A DNA stretch of 64,000 nt from the NCBI GenBank assembly GCA_030272155.1, contig CP126193.1, positions 930,001 through 994,000 on the forward strand, written 5' to 3'. This document shows, piece after piece, positions 10,062-21,714 of this stretch; position 1 is the first letter of the stretch, and every line of letters begins with the position of its first letter. The position numbers were made by a program, and so were the translations under genes. The notes under the pieces are model-generated. The model did not search any database. It was given only the letters and a program-made list of their open reading frames with translations, and was not told where the DNA came from. The DNA comes from Tetradesmus obliquus. Lineage: Eukaryota > Chlorophyta > Chlorophyceae > Sphaeropleales > Scenedesmaceae.

Positions 10062-12708
10062 AGTGGTGTTTGGTGGTGGCAACGCTGTGGTCTGGTATGA
10101 GCCCAAGGCAGACTTCCCTTATGGTGAGTGACATGGCACGCCACAGCGCTCCGAAAAGTGAATTGTTTCGACTCTCTTTCCCTTTTTTTACCAACAGCAT
10201 GGGCAGCAGCAGCCTGTTGTGAGTAGCACCCGGCTAGGGCCGCAAGCAGCATTCCTGCCTGATCATCATAATTAACATGCTGTGCAGCTTGACACCGCCT
10301 CCCAAACACAAAGACACCGATGCACCATGCTACCTCGTGTTGTGCTGCTGCTGACGTGTTGCCTCCTGTGGCGCCTTTCCCTCTGCTGCTGCTCCCTGCA
10401 CTGCTGCTGCTGCAGTCGGCGGCATCGTGCCTATCGTCATCTCCTGGTTCCTGTCCCCGCTGCTGGCTGCTGCCATCACCCTCGTGCTGTTCCTGCTGGT
10501 GCGCACGCTGGTGCTGCGCCGCGTGAACTCCACCAAGATTGCCTTCTACGTGCTGCCGCTGCTCATCCTGTTCACCTTCTTCATCAACCTCTTCTTCATC
10601 CTGGTGAGCGGACAATTCATCAATAGATATCTGTATCGACATTATTAAATAAATTATCACAGACGTATGCATTTAAGCAACAGGTCATCCTGTTCCCTTC
10701 TCATCAACCTCTTCTTCGTCCTGGTGGGTCCCGGTGCCAAGAGGTTGGTTCTGTTTGTGTGGGTGGCGCTGCTGAGCACTGCTGGTGTGCTGCTGTGCAT
10801 GCCACACCCGTGCGAGGCAGCCGGCACTCTCCAGTGCTGTTTCGCTTGGGAGGGTGTCGCCCTGTCTTCCTGTGCTTGTATGGCATGTGGGCAACGTCTC
10901 GCCACCTTGCCAGGTCAAGTGTCCCTTGTCTCGAAGCGCGCAGTGGTGTCCTGTTGCTAGCATGCAGAGGCTGACGCCCTGCTGTCTCTGTGCCCCGCCA
11001 CATCCCTGCCCCTTGTCTCTTTTTATTCAACCCTGCAGACTAAGGGCGTAAAGGGCATTGTGACCATCTCTCCTGAGAAGGGTGCATGGCTGGCAGCAGC
11101 CGGTGCTGCAGGCGCAACCCTAATTGGCACTGCCATTATCTGGCCCATTATGAAGCGCTCCCTGCTCACCTTTGACACCCAGAACACCAACAGCATTGAG
11201 GCCGGCAAGGATGCGGCTGGCAGCAGCAGTGTGTTTCAGGAGGAGGACCGATTCCAGAAGGCTGTGTCTGACAAGCTCAAGCCGGTGCATGTGGACGAGG
11301 ATGATAAGTCGATCGGCGCGATGTTCAAGCGCTTCCGGAATGCCGCACTGTCCGGCGTCACACATGACATTCACGCCGACGTGAAGGACGATGAGGCCAT
11401 CATGGACATGCACGACGCAGCCGAGAAGTTTGACCCGCGCACCGAGCACGTGTTCAAGGTCCTGCAGGTCATCTCCGCCTGCGCCATGTCCTTCGCACAC
11501 GGTGAGATGCCGAGCCTGGCCGCTGCTGCTGCTGCTGTGTTGTTACACACTGATGCCGGCCTTGCGCTACATACTGCCTCCCTGTTGCGAGTCGTCACCA
11601 GCAGCCTGTAGCATGGCAACAAGGCCCTCACGCTCGCACAAACAATGACACACATATCTGAATTCTGGACCGCTTGCTGACTCACCCTTTGCTGCTGCTG
11701 CTGCTGCCGCACCCTCTGCTGCTGCTGCTGCTGTGCTGTCATCCTCTGCAGGCGCCAACGATGTGGCCAATGCCATCGGCTCCTTCTGCGCCAGCCTCTA
11801 CGTGTACAACAACCTGATGGTGCCCGGCAGCAACAGCGATGTGTACCCCTGGGTACTGGCCCTGGGCGGTGCAGGCATCGTGATCGGCCTGGCAACATAC
11901 GGCTACAACATCATGCGCGTGCTGGGCGTGAAGTGCGCGCACATTACTCCTTCTCGCGGATTCTGCATGGAGACTGCCACTGCCATGGTTGTGTCCATCG
12001 GCTCTGCTGTTGGTGAGTAGCACGGCTGCAAGCTAGCCAGCTGGCTGGCTGGAGAGATGTGTGCTTTACATGGTTGTGTTTGCTAGATGCAGTGACGGCG
12101 GCACGTCTCAGAGCCTTGCTGTTGTGCAGCTCCTTGTACTGCTGCAGCAATGCAGACCTTGCGCTTGCATCGGATCTGTGAAAGTCTTCTGCAGCCACTC
12201 AACCCAGCCTAGGACAAAGGATGCTGACTCTCTGTGCCTCTGCTGCTGCCGTGTGCTGCCTGCAGCCCTGCCCCTGTCCACCACCCACACCATCACTGGC
12301 GCCACTGCCGGTGGCGGCATTGCTGAGGGCCGCTGGAAGGCCCTCAACTGGGCTCTGTATGGCAAGATGATGCTGGGCTGGATCGGCACACTTGCTGCTG
12401 CCGGCTGCGTGTCTGCGCTGCTGTTTGCGCTGGGTGTGTACACTCCTTCCCAGCCTCAGACAATGGAGCTGATCTCTGCCCGCAACTTTGCAATGGCAAA
12501 CACCAATGTCACCCTGGGCCGGCTGTCGGCGCTGAATGCGGCTGCTGCTGCACCTAATGCAAGCCTGACGGAGCAGATCAATGCAGTGAATGCAAGCCTG
12601 CTGGGTCTGGGCAACCTCAATGGCAAAACCTGGATCGATGGCGGCGCACTGCAGAAGACTTTCCAGAGCGCACTGGACCTGAGCAGCAACGCCACTGTGC
12701 TGGGTTGA
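8632..12708 (+). CDS. PiT/Pho4-family phosphate transporter, 597 aa, nine exons
   Basis: Exons 8632-8643, 8781-8799, 9155-9249, 9579-9831, 10064-10123, 10416-10603, 11039-11501, 11752-12012 and 12266-12708 join in phase. PiT proteins move inorganic phosphate with Na+ or H+ across a membrane and are built from two inverted homologous halves. Both signature motifs are present: [18 protein letters not shown] (residues about 25-42) and [12 protein letters not shown] (from residue 364), each followed later by the half-signature [12 protein letters not shown] or [12 protein letters not shown]. Hydrophobic segments flank a long hydrophilic loop (residues about 255-345) rich in Asp, Glu and Lys, which separates the halves as in algal PTB-type and animal PiT proteins. 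The first exon codes only four residues (MAWP) and the second six (QYTWMI), matching the family's usual YTW N-terminus. The C-terminal tail has several N-x-S/T sites. The ion it uses and its membrane cannot be told from sequence. Confidence 0.95.
10684..10727 (+). repeat. Tail copy of phosphate-transporter exon 6 end with 5' splice site
   Basis: CATCAACCTCTTCTTC followed by GTCCTG|GTGGGT repeats the end of exon 6 (10560-10603, ...CTTCATCCTG|GTGAGC) about 120 bases downstream. Loss of bases in the middle breaks the frame, so it is not a usable exon. Confidence 0.7.
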
Positions 12709-14514
12709 GCGCTGATGGGGCGCCTTGAAACCTAGCGGCAGCCCTGGTTTATGCTGTGTAGTAGGTAGGCGAAGCTTGTGGCTGGCTGGCTGGCATGCTG
12801 GGAAGCAGTCAGGGGAGAGGCTTGCTGCTGCTGCTCCACCTGATTAGCGCGCATGTGAGTGTGTAGACTGGGTGTCGGCACAAGGGCTTATTCCAGAGTT
12901 GTGTTGCCTGTCCTTGAGGAGGCAGTGTAGCGCACTACTGCTGCAGCATACACAAGTGCTTTGCACAGAGAAGAGCTAGAAAATGCCTCTGGCACTGCTT
13001 TTTAAGTACCTGTCACACATATCACCCACACATCACTTGCGTCAGCAAGTGCAGATACATAACGGGGTGTGCAGCAAATACATATGTGAGTCTGTGTGCA
13101 TATTATTTCAGTGCGGGTGTGTGCGTTCCACAGACAGGTCGATATGCATGCAGCAGAGGCTTGCATGTGCTGCCTCGCACGGCATTGCATGCTGACTTTC
13201 AGCAATGCGCTGTACAGCATGATGTAAAATGCGGAGTTACATTGCGGAGTGAAGGCAGCAGTTGTGGATGAGCTGCAGCTGATCTTCCGCACAGGCAGCA
13301 GTGTGCGCTCAACTGTGTGCTCCTGCACACTACTTTTGGTTGCTTGTTGGCCAGGGGTGCTTTGGTATGTTGCTGTGCAGCCCTGGCTTGTTGCCACGGG
13401 GTGCTATTTGAGGTTTGAATTGCTGCTTGTAGGTTGTTCCCTGACACAGCACACCTAGGTTGCCTGCTGGAGCAGGTTGTCTTGTTTGCTGGCGTTACAG
13501 TGTGCTAGATGGCGCGCCTTTGAGGGCCCAGTGGTGCTCGCTGCTAGTCTATTGTGCTGCTTCTGTACTGATCTGCTCTTTCTCAGGCACTGCTACTGTC
13601 CTCAGTAAGAAAGCGCCACGGCTTGAGTGAGTAGGTACATGCCACCATCCACTGCTGCACGCTTTTGCTACTGTTATCATTGCCCTTTTGTTGCGCTGTG
13701 CTGCGGGCTCCTGCCCGGCAGCAGGCATAATGCACATGTTATGTGAGCATCTATAGCGCTTCTGGCTGCCGGCACAAGCTGGACTTGTGAAGGCTTGTGC
13801 CGAACTGGCCAGCAGCAGCACGTGCCAATTTGCAACCTGTAGTTCATCAACAATGAAATATCACAAATGAACACTGTTTACAGGTTGCTGGCGCGTGCTG
13901 CTGCTGTGGCAGCATCTCCTGGGCATTGCTGGTATAGCCTGCTTGCAGAGGAGCAGCTTGCACTAGTGCACACTGCTTTGCTGAAGCAGCAGGTCTGTGC
14001 CAAATATGCATGCTCAGGAAATGCAGCCGGGCTGGCGTATGGCAGCTGGAGTGCGGTGCTTGAATATGTGCTGTTACTCTGTTGTGTCTCTGGGGCTATT
14101 ACTACATTTGTGTTGACAGGCAGTTGGGACGGGTACATACAGTGGGGCTGGGAGGAGGGGTCTGGTGACAGCATTGCACACTATATGGTGCACAATGTGT
14201 GAGTTGTGAGGAGCGGCCGAGTGCCTGGGGTCAGGTGCAGAAAGTGTATTGCGCGCTGCTGCTTCTTGCAGGCTCGTTTGTGTGATGCGTTGAAGCATGG
14301 TGGCAAGGTGCCCACATGTCACAAAACATGTCAGGTGGTAGCGGGTTTCTGCAGCAACGCTTGCCCTGGAGCAGGTGGTTGGCTGAACACAGCAAATGGT
14401 TGTGTGCAAGTTGTGGCAAGGCTAAATTGGTAAGAGGGCGATCAATGATAAGTTGCTCAAGTTTGCCGCCTCCTTTCACTCACAGCAAAGGCATCACAGC
14501 AGTGCACTGTGCGA
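12709..14514. other. Gene-poor stretch: transporter 3' UTR, then nothing recognised
   Basis: The first 500 bases are probably the transporter 3' UTR, with TGTAA at 13223-13227. Beyond that there are only short, unsupported frames on both strands, with no family resemblance and no phase-consistent exon chain. Confidence 0.4.
13223..13227 (+). terminator. Putative TGTAA polyadenylation signal of the phosphate transporter
   Basis: First TGTAA found after the stop codon at 12706-12708, about 515 bases downstream; a long but possible 3' UTR. Confidence 0.3.
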
Positions 14515-14543
14515 CCCCCCCCCCCCCCCCCCCCCCCCCCCCC
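14515..14543 (+). repeat. Homopolymer run of 29 C directly at the left end of the TIR element
   Basis: An uninterrupted C run abuts the left terminal inverted repeat. It may be a real low-complexity junction or a sequencing/assembly artefact, and it prevents reading a target-site duplication on this side. Confidence 0.9.
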
Positions 14544-14566
14544 GTCGGAGTTTTTAGTACTCCCGA
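14544..14566 (+). repeat. Left terminal inverted repeat
   Basis: 23 bases beginning GTCGGAG and ending AGTACTCCCGA; matches the reverse complement of 17048-17070 with one difference at the eighth base. Confidence 0.85.
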
Positions 14567-17047
14567 ATCAAGGCCCACAAATCAGCCGGGGGTTACTGCT
14601 GCCAGTTTCAGCAGGCTACTGTCAGGGGTCGCTGAGTAAGGGGTGATTCCTGCATAACGTCAAGTGTTTTACGTCAGTACTGCTTATTTCAGTGGTGTCT
14701 TACGTAAATCGTGTAAACGTAAGCGGTGCTGCTCGCCTGAGTCAAGGGGAGCTTCATCACGACGTTTACATCAACTGCGCCGACGGCACTGATGCAGACC
14801 CATTCTGTACATTCCGTCTTCCGGAAACGTCTTGATCCACTAGTGTCTCCTTCAGGCGTGCTTTGTTGGCTGTGCATGCACTTGACTCAGGCGTACTGCT
14901 GCTGCCTTGTCTACGCCCGCGAAAAGTGCACAGCTGGCAGCATCAATGCTTTAAGAAAATGGTTGAGACTTATGTGGATTTGAGTATAGTCACTTGCCTG
15001 AACGAGCTGCTGAACCTCATGAACCCACGCCAAAGTGACAACCACACATTGTGAGCTGGCCCGTAAAGCGGCAGCACTGGTTTCTGCTGTCAACGCGCCG
15101 ACTCCCGAAACGCATAAAGCTGGATCAGCGAAGACGCCGATATCGGGCACACAGATTGGGCTTACCAACCAGACCGTTGGGCTTCTCACGCCAATCTCTC
15201 GGCAGCAGCGACACCGGCAGCTGAAGCCAGCCCTCGTGCAGTAGTCTGGGTAAATCCTTGAAAGTGGTCTGTCCTGCATGATGGCCAGCAGCAGCATGCA
15301 TGCTTGTGCTGCTCTGCTGCAGATCAGAGTGCTGCTTACCATCTCAGCAGCTGTTTACTGTTCTTGAGCTTGCTGATACAGCATTGACTTGATCTGACAT
15401 CTAACCATTGGTACCGGTCGCAAGATTCGTTCTGCAGAGTTCGTGTGCGCAACTGTGAGGAGGCAGGTTTTCCGCAGAGAACTGTCCTCGACAGCAATGC
15501 GCCTCATTCCCTGGCAATCCTGCCAAGCTCAGCATACCTAAGAAGTGGGCAGCCTGGCAGCAAAAGCAGCTGAAATCCAGCGCACAAATGGGAAGCTGCC
15601 GCATAGGAGTCCACGGTGAGCCAGCCATTGGCACAACCATTCAATACACTGACACGAAGCGATGATCGCTGTTGCTGCAGCAATGGTACCAATCACTGCC
15701 CTCATCAGCATGATCACATCGCTGCTTGCTGTAAACGCATACCTTGTCCTACCTAGCAGGAATTTCAGCCTGACCCGCACAGGTTGCCCATGATCATCTC
15801 AGCAGTTTTGTCTCCTGTTCCTGTGTCTCTGCATGCGCAGGCCAAAGGCCAAAGCATTCAGGAGATGCTGTCGAGCTGCTTAAATTGCTGGAATCCCTAC
15901 CCTGCAACACCATCGAGTGTTCAGCTGTGGATGCAGAGAAGGGGCGCATAAGTAGGGCTGTCCTAACTGCAAGCAATGCAGCATTTCTGCTTAGCGTGCT
16001 TGATCCAAGACTGCACGAGCATGGTTGCATTGACAGATGCACGCGTTTGCCTGCTATTGCAAAGGATCACCAGCAGCTTGGCTGTGAGTTGACTATGCAT
16101 GTGATGGCTATCATAGCCATGCCGGTATGCACGTTTGATGCTGAAATGAGTGCACACATTCTGCGATCCCGCGCTTGCAGGAATCATTGTTGAAAGCACG
16201 TGTCAACCATTTGCCATGAGTTCTTGCAGCAACGGCAGCATGATGCAGCACTTTGTTTGATTACCACTATTGCCTTGAAGGCGTTCAAAGCTTGATGAAA
16301 TGCTATCGATTGAACGATCTGCTCTGCTGGCACTTGTGGATGATGTGTGGGGTGCATGGCTGCAGCTGGCCTTGGCTGCTGCTTCTGGAGCTTTCTTTGT
16401 GTGATCTTTCTTTTCTGATGGTTTTCCTTAAAAGGCCCACACATGACTGTTGACGGTTGTAGTGCAGCATGGTTGTCGCGTCACACCACCAGTTGCCAGC
16501 TGCATGTTTTGCCAAGTCAGTGTTGCTACAGCGGCTTGTGGGAGTCACTCTACTGTGACGGTCACAGTGTGATGGAGAAGGCTTCAGGCACTGCCTGAAT
16601 GGCATTTCATATGGTATGGTAACGCAATTCTTTTGATTTCAGTTGCAGTTGATGCAGTGACACAGGAGTGGTCTCAGATGTACCGGGCTGGGTGTTGGCA
16701 CAGTACAGCCCCTTGAAAGCAGTTGCTGTGTGCTGCACACCTGACGTCAGTAATGTAAGCCACCCTACAGCAGCAGGCTTACAGCAGCAGGCCTGAATTC
16801 AACTCATCAACAGCACTTACAGCAACATGCTTACGTTTTCGCTGTAAGGCAACTTACAGAAAGGGTGCTGACGGAAGGTCAGTAAACACCGTTCCGTCAG
16901 CCCGGTTGACGCAGCCCCCGATTCATGGACCTGCCGTAAGCACAGCATACCGTAAGACGCATGACGTCAACAAGGTTTTTCGTAATGGGGGTCCTGATCT
17001 TTAAACCGAATAAGGGGGGTTTGACGTAAGGCGGGAAACCCCCTGTG

Positions 17048-17070
17048 TCGGGAGTACTAAAATCTCCGAC
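17048..17070 (-). repeat. Right terminal inverted repeat
   Basis: Reads TCGGGAGTACT at its inner edge and CTCCGAC at its outer edge; the inverse of 14544-14566. Confidence 0.85.
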
Positions 17071-17538
17071 GCCGCCCTTCCCTAGCTGTGTGAGAGCTGT
17101 CAGTTTCAACAGGAGCATCACTGCCTAATGCTTCTGGTAGATCCCTACATTCAGCTCAGCGCGTCCGCTTGCATACAGCCGGCTCAGGTAGATAGGGGAG
17201 CCAGGGTTCTGCATACAGCCAGCTGTTGTGTGAGCGAGATGAACTTCACACGAGAGCCCTAGTTGAGACCTACTAGGTCTGACCTAGAGCAGTGTTTTTG
17301 GCACTCACTCAATCACCACTTGCTGACGGTCCTTTAACGTTTAATGTATGGGTATTTTGCTGCGGCAACCATCTGAAAGCGCCAACAGCAAGCCAGCACT
17401 TCAGGCAGCATGATGCCGGAACATCCGACTGTGTAGTTGTTTGCATCTGTTTCGCTACAGTCACGCCTTGTTTGTCTTGTTAAAAGCAAAAAATCAGAGC
17501 TGCTGCAGGATTAGCCACCCACGACTGTACAGGCGATC
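17071..17538. other. Intergenic: BCD1-type gene upstream region
   Basis: No coding exon was supported. The frame that runs from 17441 into the BCD1 gene crosses a pyrimidine/CTG tract and is better read as 5' UTR, exon 1 and intron 1. Confidence 0.4.
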
Positions 17539-17676
17539 ATGGGCGCCGAAACTAAGCAGAAGCAGCCAGGCGACAAAGCAGGCGAGTGAAAACACCACAG
17601 ACCAACACGTTTATGTAGCTGCTTTGAAAAGTGCAGTAGCAGCGCCGCTAGAACCCGGCAGACAGCATCTCACGGG

Positions 17677-17718
<42 letters not shown>

Positions 17719-18142
17719 TTGTCCGCTCTGCCTGACTTCCTCGTCTGCCCTCGACACAGAAAACGGAGCTCACAGTCAGCCTGAAAGCAAGCAGCAGCCA
17801 TCTACCTGCCAGGTGTGCCAGCAGCAGCCACACAAATACCGCTGCCCAGGGTGTCAGCTGCAGACATGCAGCCTGGCCTGCAGCCAGCAGCACAAGCAGC
17901 AGAGCGGCTGCAGCGGCAAGCGGGACAAGCTGGCGTTTGTGCCAATGAGTCAGTTTAATGACAAGCACCTCATGTCAGGTGAGAGCTGGCAGCAGCTCTG
18001 GGCAGCAGCAGTAGCAGTACTAGCGGCAGTAGCAGCAACACTGGCCAGCAGCAGCGGCAATGGCAGGATGGCCGGACCTATGGCGGCAGCTAGCCAGCAG
18101 CAGCGTGAGCACTAGCACCCTGCAGCCATGGCAGGTGGAGTA

Positions 18143-18173
<31 letters not shown>

Positions 18174-19336
18174 CTGGGCAGCAGCAGCGGTAGCAGTAGA
18201 AGCAGCAGCACAGGGCAGCCGCCACGGCAGGATGGCAGCACCTGTGGCGGCAGGCACAGCAGCAGCAGCAGCAGGAGCATCTGCACCAGCAAAGTGCAGG
18301 CATTGCAGCGGCGTATGTGGAAGCAGCAGAAGCAGCAGCAGCACTACTGTATTCATAGTATTTCACTCGCAACTGCGCACTGCCACTTGCCAACAAACAC
18401 ACCCAAACCCGCTGCTCGCCCTCACCCACAGCCCAAACTGCTCACCCCAAACACATACGCACACATCTTACTCACCCCCTCAACCGCTGCCCGGACTGCT
18501 CGCCCCACAGACTACCGCTGGCTTGAAGAGGTCTCGCGCGCAAATGACAACGCGCGCCGGCTGCGGCCCCCCACCCCTCGCCGTGATCTGCCGCAGCACT
18601 TGGCCAGCCTGCCTGCTTCGCAACCACACCTGTATTTGCACACTGCTCGTCTACACCTCACACCTGCACTATATCCTACTCTACCCTGCTGCCCTGCCTA
18701 TTCTTACAGACTACCGCTGGCTTGAAGAGGTCTCGCATGCAGATGACAACGCGCGCCGGCTGCGGCCCCCCACCCCTCGCCGTGATCTGCCCCAGCACTT
18801 GGCCAGCCTGCCTGCTTCGCAACCACACCTGTAGCTACGCAATGCTCGTCTACACCTCGCACCTGCACTACATCCTACTCTACCCTGCTGCCCTGCCTAT
18901 TCTTACAGACTACCGCTGGCTTGAAGAGGTCTCGCATGCAGATGACAACGCGCGCCGGCTGCGGGCCCCACCCCGCGCCGCGAGCTGCCGCAGCACCTGG
19001 GTAGCCTGCCTGCTTCGCAACCACACCTGTATTTGCACACTGCTCGTCTACACCTCACACCTGCACTATATTACACCCTACCCTGCTGCCCTGCCTACCC
19101 TGACAGACTACCGCTGGCTGGAGGAGGTCTCGCGTGCGGATGATAATGCGCGCCGGCTGCGGCCCCCTACACCTCGCCGCGAGCTGCCACAGCACCTGGC
19201 CAGCTTGGTGCACCAGGCCCGGCTGCGTGGCGTGCGGCTGCTGATCATGCCGCCAGGCATGCAGCGCCGGCAGTGCAACAGCACTCGCTACGAGTTCAGG
19301 GCAAGGAAGCTGGCCTGGAGGCTGGAGTGGCACTTC

Positions 19337-19374
<38 letters not shown>

Positions 19375-20345
19375 GGTGCCGCAGGCCGCTGACGGCAGCA
19401 ACACAGCGCAAGCAGCAGCAGACGCTGCACAGCCGAGCGCTGATGCACAACCAGCAGCAGCAGCAGCAGCAGCCGCACCACCTAGCAGCAGCAGCAGCAG
19501 CAGCAGCAGCAGCTTGCGCATTGTTGACGGCCGTGTTGATGAGGATGCTCTGCTGTGTGATGTGCTGGGCGGTCACCTGCAGTACCAGCCAGGGGCAGGG
19601 GGCCAGGCGCTGCTGCTGCGGCAGCACCGGCAGGCAGGCCTGGGCAGCCTGACAGTGCTGATGCGCAAGGAGCGCTGCCCGGTGAGCGCTGCTGCTGCTG
19701 CTGCTGCTGCTGCGAGACTGAACATGCCGTTTGCAACCACAAGGGTACTGCAGCATGTCACATGTGCTTGTACGGCAGGGCTGTGCGGTTGGCAGTTGGT
19801 GTTTGGGGTTGCCTGCGAAGCTAGAGGCTGCCGTTTGTGTCTGGCAGGCATGATGCGTGCCTGCATGTGGCCAGTTGCTGCGGCTGGTGACCATATGCAT
19901 GCCGGCCTCCACAATGTGCGAGGAGCAATGGCAGCGGTGCAACCTCCACGTCTACCTGAGTGACACACAACAAAAAGCTGCACCTCCATTGCAGCAGTCT
20001 TAGGAGTGTTCATCTGCATGTGCTGACCCTTGCTGCTCTGCTGCCGCAGGCCAATGCAGTACAGTACCACCAGCTGGATCTACAGCAGTCCCTCAGGAGC
20101 CAGCTGGCAGGCAAGACAGTCATTGAGTTCCCTACCTTGCTGGTGCTGCTGCCTTCTGAAGTTGCTGCCTACAGCATAATCACCCCAGAGCAGCAGCAGG
20201 CAGAGCAGGCAGCATACAGGCAGGGGCGGCAGCAGCAGCAGCAGCAGCACTGGCCGCCGCCACCGCCACCCCCCCCACCACGCAAGCCAGCTGCAGCTGG
20301 GCAGCAGGAGCAGGATAGTGCTGGTGTTGTGCAGACAGCTGGTGA

Positions 20346-20380
<35 letters not shown>

Positions 20381-20729
20381 TGCAGCAGCAGGAGGCGCCA
20401 CCTGCTGACAGCGATGAGCCGCCAGCAAAGCGCCAATGCAGCGGCAGCAGTGCAGCAGCTGACATTGCTGCTAACAGCCAGCAGGCGGCTGTGCAGAACG
20501 AGGAACCACAGCAGCAGCAGCAGCAGCGGCAGCAGCAGCAGCAGCGGCAGCAGCAGCAGCAGGAGCAGCAACAGCAGGCCGTGGACATACCATCAGAGGA
20601 GCAGCAACAGGAGCAGCCTAGCCAGGACCAGCAGCAGCAACAGCAGCCCACTTACTACTACTATGACCCAGCGGATGGTGTAGATGAGGATGCAGCAGAC
20701 TTATTAGCAGGCCTAGAAGATGACGATGA

Positions 20730-20769
<40 letters not shown>

Positions 20770-20898
20770 GTACAGGTCAGTCAGCAAGCAGCAGCAGCAG
20801 CAGGGGATGGTGTGGTGCCGGGAGGTGAGGAGGGCCGTGCTGCCATGATGCAGCTGTTGGGGCAGTATGATGAGCATGAGATTGACCTGGATGAGTGA
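17539..20898 (+). CDS. BCD1: Box C/D snoRNP assembly factor, BCD1/ZNHIT6 type, 561 aa, four exons
   Basis: BCD1 is a nuclear factor needed for box C/D snoRNA accumulation and snoRNP assembly. Exons 17539-17581, 17760-17978, 19107-19681 and 20050-20898 join in phase. Residues 31-65 form a HIT-type zinc finger (C31, C34, C43, C46, C51, C55, H59, C65). Then come the family's post-finger core DYRWLEEVSRADDNARR, the basic patch FRARKLAWRLEWHFP, a VLMRKERCP region, and the conserved IEFPTLLVLLP motif. Ala, Ser and Gln runs interrupt the core, and the C-terminal 200 residues are polyglutamine with an acidic end (DEHEIDLDE), much longer than in usual members. Intron 1 appears to use a GC donor (GCAG|GCGAGT) and a long CTG tract before the acceptor; the ATG at 17539 depends on that reading. 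Intron 2 holds three decoy copies of the exon 3 start. Confidence 0.9.
18511..19106 (+). repeat. BCD1: Three tandem head copies of BCD1 exon 3 (period 199, 199, 198)
   Basis: Units starting at 18511, 18710 and 18909 each repeat an ACAG acceptor and the first 100-110 bases of exon 3 (reading DYRWLEEVS), then diverge into intron-like sequence before the next acceptor. The copy at 19107 alone continues into the exon body. Copies 1-3 have no GT donor at the divergence point, so they cannot be ordinary cassette exons; they offer three extra 3' splice sites. Copies 1 to 3 are very similar to each other, so the array is young. Confidence 0.9.
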
Positions 20899-21252
20899 GG
20901 GGCAAGCTGCAGGCGCAGCCAGCAGTGCTGGTGGGTTGCCTGCAGAGCTTCAGGCATTTTGCGTGTTTGCTGTTTGTCTTGCATCTACATATGCCTTGCT
21001 GCAATGCTTTACTTGACCCCTGACCTCAACATATTAGGTATGACAGGCATAATGCTTTTTGCTGGTGCTGACCATGGTTGCGTACAACTGTTGTACCATG
21101 ACGCCATGGCGTGGTGGAGTATCAGATGTAGCAGGTTACCTGTGTTACATGTGGGGCCAGTTGAGTACAGTTGGTGAGGTACCTCAGCGCCTTGCCTGCA
21201 TGCGGCCGCCGCTGCAGCAGCAAAGAGACCAGCACACGGTACAACGACTTGT
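20899..21252. other. BCD1 3' flank
   Basis: No gene was recognised. No TGTAA was found in the first few hundred bases, so the 3' end of the BCD1 transcript is not located. Confidence 0.35.
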
Positions 21253-21266
21253 TACTTCACCCTGGT

Positions 21267-21493
21267 CAGGTGTGTGCAGCATGCAATTGAGTTGTAGCAC
21301 ACCAAGGGGCCCCCCCGGGGTGTGGGGGTTCAACTCCCCTGCTTCGTTTTGGTCCGGGCGCTGGGCTCCTCCTGTATAGGGGTGTTTGCGTGTCTTGCTG
21401 GTGACGGCAGTGCCGTAGGCCTCCGGCACTCAGGTTCGCTTGATTGCTGTGTATGGCCAGCCAGTAGGGTTTCGGTCCCCTGGTAACAAAAAA
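21267..21493 (+). mobile_element. tRNA-derived SINE with 14-bp target-site duplication
   Basis: A 227-bp body is flanked by identical 14-bp direct repeats TACTTCACCCTGGT (21253-21266 and 21494-21507). A pol III B box, GGTTCAACTCC (21327-21337), has one difference from consensus. An A-box-like TAGCACACCAAGG (21295-21307) lies 32 bases upstream, the normal tRNA spacing. The 3' end is CCCCTGGTAACAAAAAAT. Flanking duplications, an internal pol III promoter and an A-rich 3' end together identify a short interspersed element moved by a LINE. It is full-length or nearly so, and the perfect target duplications mean it is young. The partner LINE family is unknown. Confidence 0.8.
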
Positions 21494-21507
21494 TACTTCA
21501 CCCTGGT

Positions 21508-21704
21508 GCAAGCAGATCTGCAAGTCTAGACTGTCTCTCCAGGCTCGAGTACAGATGAAGCATGGAACATCAACTGATGGTATGTCATGCATGTTGATGT
21601 GCGCATCAGTTGAACGTTGTTGACGCTGGGTGTTGCGTGGTTCACTAAACCAATTGGCAAATGTGATGCACGTTGAAATGCTTACCAAATACCATTTACC
21701 AGTT
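21508..21704. other. Spacer between the two SINE-related insertions
   Basis: No supported feature was seen. Confidence 0.4.
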
Positions 21705-21714
21705 ACCAACTGCA

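Larger units (their letters stand above)
14544..17070. mobile_element. TIR-bounded 2.5-kb DNA-transposon-like element, unclassified
   Basis: Perfectly placed terminal inverted repeats of 23 bp with one mismatch bound it. The left reads GTCGGAG, one variable base, then TTTTAGTACTCCCGA; the right is its reverse complement. Inside both ends there are clustered subterminal CGTAA / TTACG / CTTACAG motifs (left about 14660-14735, right about 16755-17035), the kind of array to which a transposase binds. No transposase, DDE motif or long frame was recognised between the ends, so it looks non-autonomous or carries captured sequence. Short frames at about 14911-15342 (-) and 15840-16190 (+) have no recognised family. 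Superfamily is undetermined: the termini are not the usual CACTA, hAT or Mariner ends. Target-site duplication is not readable beside the poly-C run. Confidence 0.7.

Noticed and set aside
14911-16199. Coding content inside the TIR element, including a segment vaguely like a TFIIS N-terminal domain (15840-16000)
   Set aside because: Resemblance is too weak and the frame cannot be extended by phase-consistent exons.
17441-18115. One long exon covering the BCD1 zinc finger and the leucine run before it
   Set aside because: The leucine run is a CTG tract directly before a CAG acceptor, a typical intron end here; the spliced model gives a compact N-terminus.
19055-20651. Long minus-strand frames of Cys, Leu or Ala runs opposite BCD1
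   Set aside because: They are antisense readings of CAG tracts in a well-supported plus-strand gene.
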